Made by a program: the position numbers and the translations under genes
Notes under the pieces: generated by a model
What the model saw: the letters and a program-made list of their open reading frames with translations, nothing else
Databases searched by the model: none
Told to the model about the DNA's origin: nothing
Shown here: positions 23,909 through 32,912 of the stretch, piece after piece
How the letters are laid out: each line of letters begins with the position of its first letter
Position numbering within the stretch: position 1 is the stretch's first letter
Source of the DNA: Shimia sp049116215
GTDB taxonomy: Bacteria > Pseudomonadota > Alphaproteobacteria > Rhodobacterales > Rhodobacteraceae
Direction: 5' to 3'
NCBI RefSeq assembly: GCF_049116215.1
Contig: NZ_JAGDZB010000002.1
Location: 531,578 to 595,577, forward strand
DNA length: 64,000 nt

Positions 23909-25234
23909 TCAATGACCCCTGTCGTCGCCGCTGATGAGCTTGCGGCGCAGCCAGCCGGAGAACCAATCCATCACCATCACCATCAGGATGATCAGCACGA
24001 TGTAGTAGGTTACCTCTTCCCAGTCTTTCTGCGTGATCATCGCCTGGGTGAGCATCAAGCCAATGCCGCCCCCGGTAATGGCGCCAATGATAGTAGCGCT
24101 GCGCGTATTTGATTCCAGATAATAGAGAACCTGGCTGAGCAGGACCGGAGTGATCTGCGGGATCACGCCAAAACGGTAGCGCTGCACTGGCTTCGCCCCT
24201 GTCGACTGAATGCCTTCGATCTGCTTCTTGTCCACGTTTTCGAGCGCTTCCGAGAACATTTTGCCAAAGCTGCCAGTGTCTGTGATCAAGATCGCCAAAG
24301 CGCCGGTCAGGGGTCCAGGTCCAAACGCGCGGGACAAAACAATGGTCCAGATAAGCGCATCCACGCCGCGGAAAAAGTCAAAGAACCGACGTGTGACCTG
24401 GCGCACTACCATAAATGGCGAGAAGTTCTTCGCCGCCATAAACGCCAGTGGCAATGCCACCATCGCGGCGCCCATTGTACCAAGAAAGGCCATTAAGATG
24501 GTTTCAAAGATCGCCCATGCCACATCCTGATGCCGCCACATCTTGTTGGTCCAGAAGTCTTGCCAGATCTGGGCATGTTCGCCGCCCAGAGCGCGCGACA
24601 TCACTTCGCCAATGCTGAGGCCGGAGTAAGGGCTGTCCAGCGTGAAGAAGAACAGCTCCCATCCGGTAAAGTAGCGGAACACTTCTGTCCGGTTGCGCGT
24701 GATGGTCAGACGCCCGGCCTCTGTGGTGATGGTCATCCGATTTTTTGACGCGTTGATCCACTCTGGAGTTTCGTCAGTTGGCAACACCGCCTGCACACCT
24801 TTCGCGCGGCTCGGCTGCGCCGTTACAGTCCCATATTCAGGAATGGCGTAACTGACAAAATTGTCCGCCCCAAAGGTCACAACGTGACCGTCTCCCAAAT
24901 CAATGACCGTCTCGGTCTCGCCACGGGTCACCCACTCAGGCGCGGTGCCCGCTGGATAAGTACCCTTGCGCTCACCTTCTATGGCGGCACTGATCTCTTC
25001 GGTGCGATTGTCACGCGTGACGTGTGTCTTGTAGCTGTAGCTGTCCGCCACCAAGGCGCGGGCGTTATCCACTTCAAACCGCTGCGCCAGTCCCGGAATG
25101 TCAAAAGCAAAGAAAATGTAGGTCAGATAAGCAAGTACAACGGCGGGCGCGCTGAAGCTCATCAGCTTCTTACGACTGAACAGGCGGTCGGCCTCGACCT
25201 TCAGCAGATCGGTATCATTGGCTGTGATGGTCAT
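23909..25234 (-). CDS. phnE: Phosphonate ABC transporter permease with extra periplasmic domain
   Basis: A 441-residue PhnE. The C-terminal ~240 residues are a standard permease with about five membrane helices and the contact loop SEALENVDKKQIEGIQSTGAKPVQ. The N-terminal part is unusual: one membrane helix near residue 30-47, then about 140 residues of hydrophilic sequence (VDNARALVADSYSYKT onward) before the next helix near residue 200, probably a periplasmic domain. It overlaps the other phnE start by 4 bases (ATGA), so the two are coupled and likely form a heterodimer. Confidence 0.92.
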   Translation of the reverse strand: MTITANDTDLLKVEADRLFSRKKLMSFSAPAVVLAYLTYIFFAFDIPGLAQRFEVDNARALVADSYSYKTHVTRDNRTEEISAAIEGERKGTYPAGTAPEWVTRGETETVIDLGDGHVVTFGADNFVSYAIPEYGTVTAQPSRAKGVQAVLPTDETPEWINASKNRMTITTEAGRLTITRNRTEVFRYFTGWELFFFTLDSPYSGLSIGEVMSRALGGEHAQIWQDFWTNKMWRHQDVAWAIFETILMAFLGTMGAAMVALPLAFMAAKNFSPFMVVRQVTRRFFDFFRGVDALIWTIVLSRAFGPGPLTGALAILITDTGSFGKMFSEALENVDKKQIEGIQSTGAKPVQRYRFGVIPQITPVLLSQVLYYLESNTRSATIIGAITGGGIGLMLTQAMITQKDWEEVTYYIVLIILMVMVMDWFSGWLRRKLISGDDRGH

Positions 25235-26103
25235 GACGCCACTTTCTGAGTTTTGCCGTGGGTCAAGCGCTCGCGCACCACGGAGGAAAGTTGATCGACT
25301 GCAACGATGGTCAGGAACAACAAGAGGAAAATTGCCATAGCGTCGTCATACTGACCTTTGCCCCAGCTCATGGCGTTGCGCAGTTCGTAGCCAATACCGC
25401 CGGCTCCAACGAAGCCAAGGATGGCAGAGGCGCGGATGTTGATTTCAAAACGCAGCAGCGCGTAGCTGAAATAGTTCGGGGCCACCTGCGGGATCACGCC
25501 AAGCCACATCCGCTGTGACCAGGAAGCGCCAACCGATTGCAACCCCTCGACCGGCTTAAGGGAGGCATTCTCGTTGACCTCAGAGAACAGCTTGCCCAGC
25601 GCGCCCGCTGTATGGAACGCAATGGCAATCATCGCAGGCACCGGCCCGCCGCCCATCACAAAAATCAGCACCAGCGCAATCACGATCTCCGGCATGGCGC
25701 GCATGACGTCCATCACTCGACGAAACACCGGGATCAGACGCGGCCACTTCGCCATGCCGCGCGTGGAAAGCAGCGACAGCAACATGCCCAGCATTGCGCC
25801 CAAGAGTGTGGAGGCGGCGGCGATGTTGATGGTCTCGGTCAACGAAGGCAAAAATGTCCAGAGGTTGGCAGGTAGCTCATTGATTTTCTCAATGGCCTCG
25901 CTCAGTACCTCTTTGGGGAAGTCAAAGAGACGATGCAGACCGTCCCAGAAACCACCCGCGTTGCGGTCATCCGCTATCATGAACCCTGTCACCATCAACG
26001 CGATGAACACCACAAGGATGATGCCATCCATCATTCGTTTGCGTCGCACCTGCGCCATATAATCGGCGCGGATGTCCAAAGCGCTTGAAGCCTGATCTGT
26101 CAT
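25231..26103 (-). CDS. phnE: Phosphonate ABC transporter permease
   Basis: ATG at 26103 has a good ribosome site (AAGGGCGG) and is preferred to the ATG six codons earlier. The 290-residue protein has about six membrane segments and the contact loop SEVNENASLKPVEGLQSVGASWSQR near residue 190. It is the promoter-proximal PhnE of a pair, following phnD and its hairpin. Confidence 0.93.
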   Translation of the reverse strand: MTDQASSALDIRADYMAQVRRKRMMDGIILVVFIALMVTGFMIADDRNAGGFWDGLHRLFDFPKEVLSEAIEKINELPANLWTFLPSLTETINIAAASTLLGAMLGMLLSLLSTRGMAKWPRLIPVFRRVMDVMRAMPEIVIALVLIFVMGGGPVPAMIAIAFHTAGALGKLFSEVNENASLKPVEGLQSVGASWSQRMWLGVIPQVAPNYFSYALLRFEINIRASAILGFVGAGGIGYELRNAMSWGKGQYDDAMAIFLLLFLTIVAVDQLSSVVRERLTHGKTQKVAS

Positions 26104-26122
26104 GACCGCCCTTTCATTCAAG

Positions 26123-26155
26123 AAAACAGGCCCCGCGAGAAGTGGCAGGGCCTGT
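26123..26155 (-). terminator. Hairpin with T-run between phnD and phnE (attenuator)
   Basis: Read on the minus strand: ACAGGCCC (26155-26148), loop, GGGCCTGT (26133-26126) then TTTT. An 8-bp perfect stem with a short T-run immediately after the binding-protein gene, fit to lower permease expression relative to PhnD. Confidence 0.7.
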
Positions 26156-26175
26156 CACGTCTTTTGTCGCGACGC

Positions 26176-27078
26176 TTAGTTGGACTTCAGCTTGCGCGCT
26201 TCGATGATCACTTCGTAGGCATCATGGCCAATTGGCATCACACCTTTGGCCTCGCCGGACAGCACGCCGTAGGCACAGTCCGGATCAATGGACGGCAAGG
26301 ACGCCATCAAGGCCGTGAACTTCACCTTCACATCCTCAGGCAGCGCTTTGCGCAGCACAATCGGACCTTCTGGGATCGGTTTGGACTGCCAGATTCTAAC
26401 CAGTTCATTCATGTCCACGAGACCCGCATCAACCGCGCGACGCAGCGCGCCGGAATTGTAGCCGTCTTCCCATTCGCCCAGACCGTCAGCCCAGGTCACA
26501 CCGCCATCGAAGTCACCGTTGTTCACACCAACAATTGTCTGCTCGTGGCCGCCGGAGAACTTTACTTCGCCGAAGTAATCGCCAGAGGTCATGGTCGCGC
26601 CGGTCGCTTCAGGAATTTCGATGGACGGAATCAGGAAGCCGGAGGTGGAGTTTGGATCACCAAAGCCAAAGGTCTTGCCCTTCATGTCTTCCAGCGAGGT
26701 GATGCCGCTGTCTTTGCGGGCAAAACCGATGGAGTAGTAGCCGTAGCCGCCGTCTACGTTTACTTTCACCAGGATCGGCTCAACCGCTTCCGGGTCGGAC
26801 AAATAAGTTTTGGCGTAGCCGGATGCACCCAGCCATGCCATGTCGATGGTACCGCCCAGCAAGCCCTGGATCACACCGTTGTAGTCTGCCGGCGCGAAGA
26901 GTTTGGTTGGAACACCCAACACTTCTTCAGTCTTTGCACGCAGGCACTCGTTGTTGTTCAGACGGTCCTGAGCGTTTTCGCCGCCCAACAGGCCAATGCG
27001 GAATTCGCTGATTTCTTCTGCCACAACAGGTGTGGTCAGGGCGGTGGTTGCCAGTACGGCAGCTAGCAGTTTTTTCAT
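26176..27078 (-). CDS. phnD: Phosphonate ABC transporter, periplasmic binding protein
   Basis: ATG at 27078 with GGAGAGAAG upstream opens a Sec signal peptide (KKLLAAVLATTALTTPVVA). The 300-residue protein shows the PhnD features EFRIGLLGGENAQDR at the mature start, TIDMAWLGASGYAKTY near residue 90, FGFGDPNSTSGFLIP and VGVNNGDFDGGVTWADG. It binds phosphonates (or phosphate/phosphite) for PhnCE. Second gene of phnC-phnD-phnE-phnE. Confidence 0.95.
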   Translation of the reverse strand: MKKLLAAVLATTALTTPVVAEEISEFRIGLLGGENAQDRLNNNECLRAKTEEVLGVPTKLFAPADYNGVIQGLLGGTIDMAWLGASGYAKTYLSDPEAVEPILVKVNVDGGYGYYSIGFARKDSGITSLEDMKGKTFGFGDPNSTSGFLIPSIEIPEATGATMTSGDYFGEVKFSGGHEQTIVGVNNGDFDGGVTWADGLGEWEDGYNSGALRRAVDAGLVDMNELVRIWQSKPIPEGPIVLRKALPEDVKVKFTALMASLPSIDPDCAYGVLSGEAKGVMPIGHDAYEVIIEARKLKSN

Positions 27079-27138
27079 CGTCTTCTCTCCAGTTGGTAAA
27101 ATCCCCACGCAGTTCGCTTGCGTGAAGCATGATGAAAG

Positions 27139-27957
27139 TCAGGCAAGTTCGAGATTGGCGCGTTCTTCGGCGGTGCGGTCCAGCGTCTCGATCTCGGTCG
27201 AGGTGGCTGCTTCGCTAAAGGAGGCATCTGCGCCATAGATGTCGCGCGCCACGCCGGTGGTCAGTTGCGCCGGAGTGCCGTCAAAAACGATCCGTCCGTC
27301 ACGCATCCCAATCACCCGGTCGCAGTAGCGGCGGGCGGTGTCCAACGTGTGCAGATTGGCGATGACCATGCGGCCATCTTCTTCGTGAATTTGACGCAAT
27401 GATTGCATCACCACCTGCGCGTTCATTGGGTCCAGCGAAGCAATGGGTTCATCTGCAAGAATGATCTTGGGATCCTGCATCAACGCACGCGCAATGGCGA
27501 CACGCTGCTGCTGCCCCCCTGAGAGCGCCTCGGCTCTCTTCGCGGCGTGCTCGGCAATGCCAAGCCGGTCGAGAATATCGATGGCGTGGTGGATGTCCTC
27601 ATTTGGGAAGAGGTTGAACAGCGTCGCCAGCGTGCTGCGCTGGTTCAGCGTGCCATGCAACACGTTGCTCACCACATCCATACGCGGCACAAGATTGAAT
27701 TGCTGAAAAATCATCGCGCATTCGCTTTGCCAATGGCGCTTAGCCCGCCCCTTAAGCGAGGTAATGTCACGGCCATCAAACACGATCCGTCCTGAGGTCG
27801 CCTCGGTCAGGCAGTTCAACATGCGCAACAGCGTGGATTTGCCTGCACCGGATCGGCCAATAATGCCAATCATCGCGGGCCTATCCACCGCAACACTGGC
27901 CGCATCAACAGCCACATTGGGCCCAAAGGCTTTGGTCAGTTTCTCAATTTTCAGCAC
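27139..27957 (-). CDS. phnC: Phosphonate ABC transporter ATP-binding protein
   Basis: A 272-residue ATPase: Walker A GRSGAGKST near residue 34, signature LSGGQQQRVAIARAL near 144, Walker B ILADEPIASLDP near 164 and the H-loop in NLHTLD. Sequence features (MFQQFNLVPRMDVVSNVLHG) are PhnC-specific. It starts the transporter operon; the 243 bases upstream (27958-28200) should hold the promoter, but I could not point to a convincing Pho box. Confidence 0.95.
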   Translation of the reverse strand: MLKIEKLTKAFGPNVAVDAASVAVDRPAMIGIIGRSGAGKSTLLRMLNCLTEATSGRIVFDGRDITSLKGRAKRHWQSECAMIFQQFNLVPRMDVVSNVLHGTLNQRSTLATLFNLFPNEDIHHAIDILDRLGIAEHAAKRAEALSGGQQQRVAIARALMQDPKIILADEPIASLDPMNAQVVMQSLRQIHEEDGRMVIANLHTLDTARRYCDRVIGMRDGRIVFDGTPAQLTTGVARDIYGADASFSEAATSTEIETLDRTAEERANLELA

Positions 27958-28200
27958 TGTAATTCCCCAGCTTGCTTAAACCGGAATTACGAGTGCCTCT
28001 CAAAGAAATCATGTCGATTTCTTGAAGCTTTTTTGAACATGGGAGGTTTTCGGAGAATGCCGAGCCAAACTCTACTCGGCTGCGCCCTGGTCAAGCCCCC
28101 CTCACCGCGCGATTATGCCTCCCAGCACAAGCGACCCGCGTTGGGGTGCCAACACTCCTGTATCCAAGAGTGCCGCGATTTTGGTCTTCAGCCTAGAAGG

Positions 28201-29397
28201 CTATGTCACTTTGCCCCTCACCTGGAACCGCTCTTCGCGCCAGGTTTCGTTTTTCAGAATACTTTCCAATGTGTTTACGGCCTTCAGGATGTCAGCCTGA
28301 TCGATGAACAAAGGCGTGATCCCGAAACGCATCACATCCGGCGCGCGGAAATCGCCAATGACCTGATTGGCAATCAGCGCCTGCATACAGGCGTAGCCAT
28401 GCTCAAAACGGAATGACACATGGCTGCCGCGCGCCTGCGGGTCTCTTGGACCGGCAAACGTCACGCCCGGACAACGGGCTTCCACTTCACGGATAAACAG
28501 CTCACTCAGGTCGATGGACTTTCGGTGCAGGTCTTCCATGTCCACCGCGTCCCACACGTCCAGCGCAGCATCCAAAAGGGCAAAGGATGCGATGGAAGGC
28601 GTGCCAATGCGCATACGTTCAATCGCATCCGGCATCGGACGGAAATCGGTGTCAAAGGCAAACGGAGCCTCATGGGCATACCACCCCGACAGCGCACTTT
28701 CGACCACACTCAACAAGCGTGGTGCCACGTGGATGAAGGCTGGCGCACCCGGGCCAGCGTTGAGGTATTTGTAGGTACAGCCCACAGCAAAATCCACGTC
28801 CAGCCCCACCACATCCACCGGAATGGCGCCAGCGGAATGGGCCAGATCCCAAACCACCACCGCGCCCCGCGCATGGGCCTTTTCAATGATGGCACTCATG
28901 TCGTGACGCCGTCCGGTCCGGTAGTCCACCTCCGTGACCATCACCACTGCAACTTCCTCGGTGATGTTGTCGAGCACGTTTTCTGGATCAGGGATGCGCA
29001 GCTCGTACCCCGCGTCTTTGAGCTTCATTAGCCCTTCAACCATATAAAGGTCGGTGGGGAAATTGCCGTTGTCTGACAGGATCACCTTGCGCTCAGGCAC
29101 CAAGGCCAGCCCCGCTGCCACCGCCTGAAACACGCGGATCGAGAGCGTGTCGCCCACGACGGTGCTGCCGTCGGACGCGCCGATCAGTCGCCCCACCCGA
29201 TCGCCCAATGTGTTGGTCTGCATGAACCAGTTGCGGGTATTCCACCCCCGGATCAGGTCCGTGCGCCACTCATCCATCAGGAAACGCTGCATGCGCTCCG
29301 GTGCCGCTTTCGGCATCGGACCAAGCGAGTTGCCGTTGAGGTAGATCATGCCTTCGGGGATGTCGAACATGGCGCGGGTTTTGGAGAAGTCAGTCAT
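28201..29397 (-). CDS. kynU: Kynureninase
   Basis: A 398-residue PLP enzyme of fold type I. The PLP lysine is K210 in TYKYLNAGPG; other kynureninase marks are IYLNGNSLGP near residue 19, WNTRNWF near 51, WDLAHSAGA near 180 and RIGTPSIASFALLDAALD. It cleaves L-kynurenine or 3-hydroxykynurenine to anthranilate or 3-hydroxyanthranilate and alanine. The last gene of a minus-strand series after the aldehyde dehydrogenase (49-base gap). The 3-hydroxyanthranilate dioxygenase at 34873 could take its product. Confidence 0.95.
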   Translation of the reverse strand: MTDFSKTRAMFDIPEGMIYLNGNSLGPMPKAAPERMQRFLMDEWRTDLIRGWNTRNWFMQTNTLGDRVGRLIGASDGSTVVGDTLSIRVFQAVAAGLALVPERKVILSDNGNFPTDLYMVEGLMKLKDAGYELRIPDPENVLDNITEEVAVVMVTEVDYRTGRRHDMSAIIEKAHARGAVVVWDLAHSAGAIPVDVVGLDVDFAVGCTYKYLNAGPGAPAFIHVAPRLLSVVESALSGWYAHEAPFAFDTDFRPMPDAIERMRIGTPSIASFALLDAALDVWDAVDMEDLHRKSIDLSELFIREVEARCPGVTFAGPRDPQARGSHVSFRFEHGYACMQALIANQVIGDFRAPDVMRFGITPLFIDQADILKAVNTLESILKNETWREERFQVRGKVT

Positions 29398-29446
29398 GGT
29401 GTTGCTTGCTCATTTGGGCGAAAGAGTGCGTAGGGAGGTTGTAGGC

Positions 29447-30883
29447 TCAAGCGATGACAGCGGAGTGCCAGACGTTTTTCACAGTCAGATAACTCTCCAG
29501 CCCTTCGATGCCGCCTTCGCGGCCGTAGCCGCTGGACTTCACGCCCCCAAACGGGGTTTCAGGCAGGGACGCCTCCAGCGTGTTGATTGAGAAGTTGCCC
29601 ACTTCGATCTCGTCGATCAGACGATCAATGTAGTCGGCGCGGTTGGTAAAGGCATAGCCCGCGAGCCCGTATGGCACCGCATTGGCCTGTGCAATTGCTT
29701 CATCCAGGTTGCCGACCGGATTGAGCACCGCAATCGGGCCAAACGGCTCTTCCTGCATGATCCGGGCGGAACTTGGCACATCTGTGAGCACCGTGGGATG
29801 GAAGAAATAGCCGGTGTCGCCGTGCTGTCCGCCGCCTGTGCGCAATTTTGCGCCCTGGGCCACGGCGTCTTCGACCAAAGCGCTCAGTACGGGGATGCGC
29901 CGTTTGTTTGCGGTTGGACCCATTTCCACACCGTCGGTGATCCCGTTGCCCACAATCGTGGCGGCGGCGCGGGCCACAAAGGTGTCTACAAAGTGGTCAA
30001 AAATGCTCTCGTGGATGAAAAACCGCGTGGGTGAGGTACAGACCTGCCCGGCGTTGCGCATTTTCCGCACCGCACCGCTGATTGCGGCCTGTTCCACGTC
30101 GGTGTCTTCACAAACGATCACCGGCGCATGGCCGCCCAGCTCCATCAGAACCCGCGTGTCACTCTGCGCGGCGAGACCGGTCAAATGCCGCCCGACCTGT
30201 GTGGAGCCGGTGAGGGCAACAAGGCGCACGGAGGGCTGCGGGATCAGGTACTCGGAAATCTCGGAGGGCACACCAAACACAAGGTTCAGCACGCCCGGAG
30301 GCAGTCCGGCCTCCTCAAACGCCCGCACGATGTGGATCGCCCCGGCGGGAGTTTCTTCGGCAGCTTTGAGAATGACGGAACAGCCGGAGGCCAGCGCTCC
30401 GGCAATTTTGCGGGCGGGTTGACTCATCGGGAAGTTCCAAGGCGAAAACGCCGCGACCACCCCAATGGGGCTGTGATGCACCGAAATTTTGCCTCCCGCG
30501 GCGGAGGGGATCACCCGGCCATAGGTGCGCATGGCTTCGCCAGCGTCCCATTCAAAAAACTCGGCGCCGCGGATGACTTCCAGCCGGGCTTGTAACAAGG
30601 GCTTGCCGTGTTCGGCTGTGATGCTCTGCGCAATCTCTTCCTGACGGTCCCGCATGATGGCAGCGGCCCTCACGATCAGGTCCGCCCGCGCGCGGGGCGA
30701 TGTCTTGCGCCAGACCTCAAACCCTGCCTTGGCCGCCCGCAAGGCGTCTTCCAGGTCGGCATAGCTGGCACAGGGCAACTGGCCCAGCACCGCTTCTGTC
30801 GCGGGGTTCACAACTGGAAGGGTCTTTGTGCTGTCGCGCCACTGTCCGTTGATGAAAAGTTGCAGGTCTGGATAGGTGTGCAT
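29447..30883 (-). CDS. NAD(P)-dependent aldehyde dehydrogenase (succinate-semialdehyde-DH-like)
   Basis: ATG at 30883 with GAGGGCGGC upstream gives 478 residues. Features: SPWNFPMSQPARKIAGALASG near 145, GSTQVG near 225, the general base in MELGGHAP near 250, and the catalytic Cys in NAGQVCTSPTRFF near 285, all as in semialdehyde dehydrogenases. Within this cluster it could oxidise an aminomuconate-type or succinate-type semialdehyde; the substrate cannot be read from the sequence. A 99-base gap separates it from the LysR gene upstream. Confidence 0.9.
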   Translation of the reverse strand: MHTYPDLQLFINGQWRDSTKTLPVVNPATEAVLGQLPCASYADLEDALRAAKAGFEVWRKTSPRARADLIVRAAAIMRDRQEEIAQSITAEHGKPLLQARLEVIRGAEFFEWDAGEAMRTYGRVIPSAAGGKISVHHSPIGVVAAFSPWNFPMSQPARKIAGALASGCSVILKAAEETPAGAIHIVRAFEEAGLPPGVLNLVFGVPSEISEYLIPQPSVRLVALTGSTQVGRHLTGLAAQSDTRVLMELGGHAPVIVCEDTDVEQAAISGAVRKMRNAGQVCTSPTRFFIHESIFDHFVDTFVARAAATIVGNGITDGVEMGPTANKRRIPVLSALVEDAVAQGAKLRTGGGQHGDTGYFFHPTVLTDVPSSARIMQEEPFGPIAVLNPVGNLDEAIAQANAVPYGLAGYAFTNRADYIDRLIDEIEVGNFSINTLEASLPETPFGGVKSSGYGREGGIEGLESYLTVKNVWHSAVIA

Positions 30884-30982
30884 GCCGCCCTCGCTGTCGT
30901 CCTTGACTTGCCCCCATAAGTCCTGCGCCCAGCGCCTTGCCGCAACAGAATTGAGCAAATCCAGCTATAACAATGACGAATA

Positions 30983-31948
30983 TCAGAGCGCCTCAATGCG
31001 CCCATGCATCTCCTCTGCGGCGCCGCGCAGCGCCTCCAGAAAGGCCGCACTGGCCGGAGACAGGCTTTGGCTGCCGCGATAAGACACCCCAACCGGCCCT
31101 GCCCCAAACGGGGCCACCCAATCCAGCGCTGCCAGCAGACCATTCTGAATGTCGAGCGCGGCCACATGGGCCGGCATCAACCCAATAAAGTTGTGAGATC
31201 GCAGCAAAGACCGGTTGGCCAGATAAGACACGGATTCAATGGCCGTCTCTGGTGCGTATTGATCTTGGCGCACAAAAAACTGGTCACATTGCCGACGCAG
31301 GGTGGTTTCGATGGGCGGCAGGATCCAGCCATAGGGCTTAAGTTGGTCAAAGCTGACGTTGGCCCGCGCCGCCAGCGGATGCTGGGTGCCCACCACAGCC
31401 ACAATCCGTTCGTCAAAGAACTTCTCCTGACTGGTGTGCTGACGGTGCCGATGGTCTGGCAACCGCCCCACCACCATGTCGATTTCGCCGGACAGCAGCG
31501 CCGGCATCAGGACTTCATTGGTGCCTTCGACAATCTTGATCGCCACTTTGGGACGGTCTTTTAACAACTGCTCCACCGCCAGCGGCAGCAGAGACGGTGA
31601 CGCTGCCAATAAGGTGCCAACGACCACCCGACCGGCATTGCCCTCGTTCAAGTCGTCCAGTTCCTGCGCCGCATTCGAAACCTGCGCAAAGATCAGCTTG
31701 CCATGCCGAATGAGGGAGTCGCCAAACACCGTGGGCACCACGCCCCGATTGGTGCGCTCAAACAGCTTCACCTCAAAATCGAGCTCCAGATCCTGGATCA
31801 TCTTGGTGGCAGCCGGTTGCGAGATGCTCAGATCCCGCGCGGCGCTTTGAATGCTGCCATGCTGACCAACGGCGACCAACAGTCGCAATTGCCGCAGCTT
31901 CAGGCGGGTCAAAGCACGCTCTACAATCCGGGTGTGACGGGCGGCCAT
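30983..31948 (-). CDS. LysR-family transcriptional regulator
   Basis: A 321-residue LysR protein: N-terminal winged HTH (LRQLRLLVAVGQHGSIQSAARDLSISQPAATKMIQDLE, residues ~17-53) and a C-terminal substrate-binding domain with the GEIDMVVGRLP stretch typical of the GbpR/PcaQ-like branch. It sits 9 bases after the aspartate dehydrogenase gene, so it is co-transcribed, and probably controls the divergent promoter at 32741-32912. Confidence 0.9.
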   Translation of the reverse strand: MAARHTRIVERALTRLKLRQLRLLVAVGQHGSIQSAARDLSISQPAATKMIQDLELDFEVKLFERTNRGVVPTVFGDSLIRHGKLIFAQVSNAAQELDDLNEGNAGRVVVGTLLAASPSLLPLAVEQLLKDRPKVAIKIVEGTNEVLMPALLSGEIDMVVGRLPDHRHRQHTSQEKFFDERIVAVVGTQHPLAARANVSFDQLKPYGWILPPIETTLRRQCDQFFVRQDQYAPETAIESVSYLANRSLLRSHNFIGLMPAHVAALDIQNGLLAALDWVAPFGAGPVGVSYRGSQSLSPASAAFLEALRGAAEEMHGRIEAL

Positions 31949-31957
31949 GGCAGGTCC

Positions 31958-32740
31958 TCACATCGACATAGGAGAAAGAAGGCGCTCGGCAGTGGCGACC
32001 ATGCTCATCGCGGCCAGAGCCGAACTGCGGGGATTGTCGGGCAAGGTGCTGCCTTCGATGCGGAACGAGAACTGCCCAAAGGCCCCTGCGGCTTGCACCT
32101 CGTGAATGTTGGCCGTGATCATCGGGTCCGCCACCAGTTTGACGCGTGTCTCGTCAAAGCCTGTGCCCGCCAACGCCACGGCAGCCGCAACATTGGCGTT
32201 TTTGGGATACGACAGCGCCGCCTGACGTGCGGTGCCCTCAAAGTGCACGGTGGGCGCGGACAGGCTGCCAAGATCCAGTTGGGCCCCCGCCGGTGAGCCT
32301 TGCCATCCAAGTGGCGGCTTTCGGCCAATGTAGGTGACCTCTTTTAGCCCCCCGACCTTGGCGGCCCGCAAACTGTCCAAGGCGCCGATAGCACCACTGG
32401 CCAGATGCAGCTGCGCGCCGCCGGATTGCGCGGCCTGCGTGAGTGTTTCTTCCAAAGTGGCATCAGCCAACGCCCCCAAGGACAGGGTGATCACATCGGT
32501 GCCCCTCGCCAGAAGCGCGGACCCGTGCTGTGTCAATGCCGCGTGACCGCCGCAGTCCAACACCAAAACAATCTCGGCAGGCAACTCCGGCACCGATGTG
32601 ACGCGTACAACATCCGTTAGCGACGTATCCTTGGCCTGTGCCGTCCGCGCCAGAACCGCATGGGGTCCCCAGCCGCGTTGCTGCAAAGCCTCTGCCACGT
32701 AGCGAGCGATTGCGCCTTCCCCGATGATGCCGATTTTCAT
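31958..32740 (-). CDS. L-aspartate dehydrogenase family protein
   Basis: ATG at 32740 with GGAGAGAC upstream gives 260 residues. N-terminal Rossmann motif GIIGEGAIA at residues 4-12; the C-terminal aspartate-dehydrogenase domain shows GSPAGAQLDLGSL, SYPKNANVAAAVALAG near 170 and IHEVQAAGAFGQFSF near 215. Such enzymes convert L-aspartate to iminoaspartate (a quinolinate precursor) or a related amino acid. Heads the minus-strand series aspDH-lysR-aldehyde dehydrogenase-kynU. Confidence 0.88.
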   Translation of the reverse strand: MKIGIIGEGAIARYVAEALQQRGWGPHAVLARTAQAKDTSLTDVVRVTSVPELPAEIVLVLDCGGHAALTQHGSALLARGTDVITLSLGALADATLEETLTQAAQSGGAQLHLASGAIGALDSLRAAKVGGLKEVTYIGRKPPLGWQGSPAGAQLDLGSLSAPTVHFEGTARQAALSYPKNANVAAAVALAGTGFDETRVKLVADPMITANIHEVQAAGAFGQFSFRIEGSTLPDNPRSSALAAMSMVATAERLLSPMSM

Positions 32741-32773
32741 GTGTCTCTCCAAGTACCCCATCAATATAGTGGA

Positions 32774-32808
32774 AGAGAGCGCTCTCTGTTATCAAAATTT
32801 TGGATAAC
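32774..32808. promoter_or_regulatory. Two adjacent palindromes in a divergent promoter, candidate LysR site
   Basis: AGAGAGCGCTCTCT (32774-32787) is a perfect 14-bp palindrome. Directly next to it GTTATC (32788-32793) and GATAAC (32803-32808) form a dyad around AAAATTTTG, giving a T-N11-A-like LysR box. They lie between the aspartate dehydrogenase and DapA-like genes. Confidence 0.5.
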
Positions 32809-32912
32809 CAGTTTCTCGAGATGCGGCTAGTGCGGGGCCGCATCCGTGGCCTATCAGGTCTGCAAAGAGCCAAGAAACCGGCTCCCCCTCTCTGCCGGAT
32901 CGGAGTGTCGCC

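Noticed and set aside
27958..28200. Search for a Pho box upstream of phnC
   Set aside because: I found no pair of CTGTCAT-like direct repeats; the promoter must be here, but no motif can be claimed.
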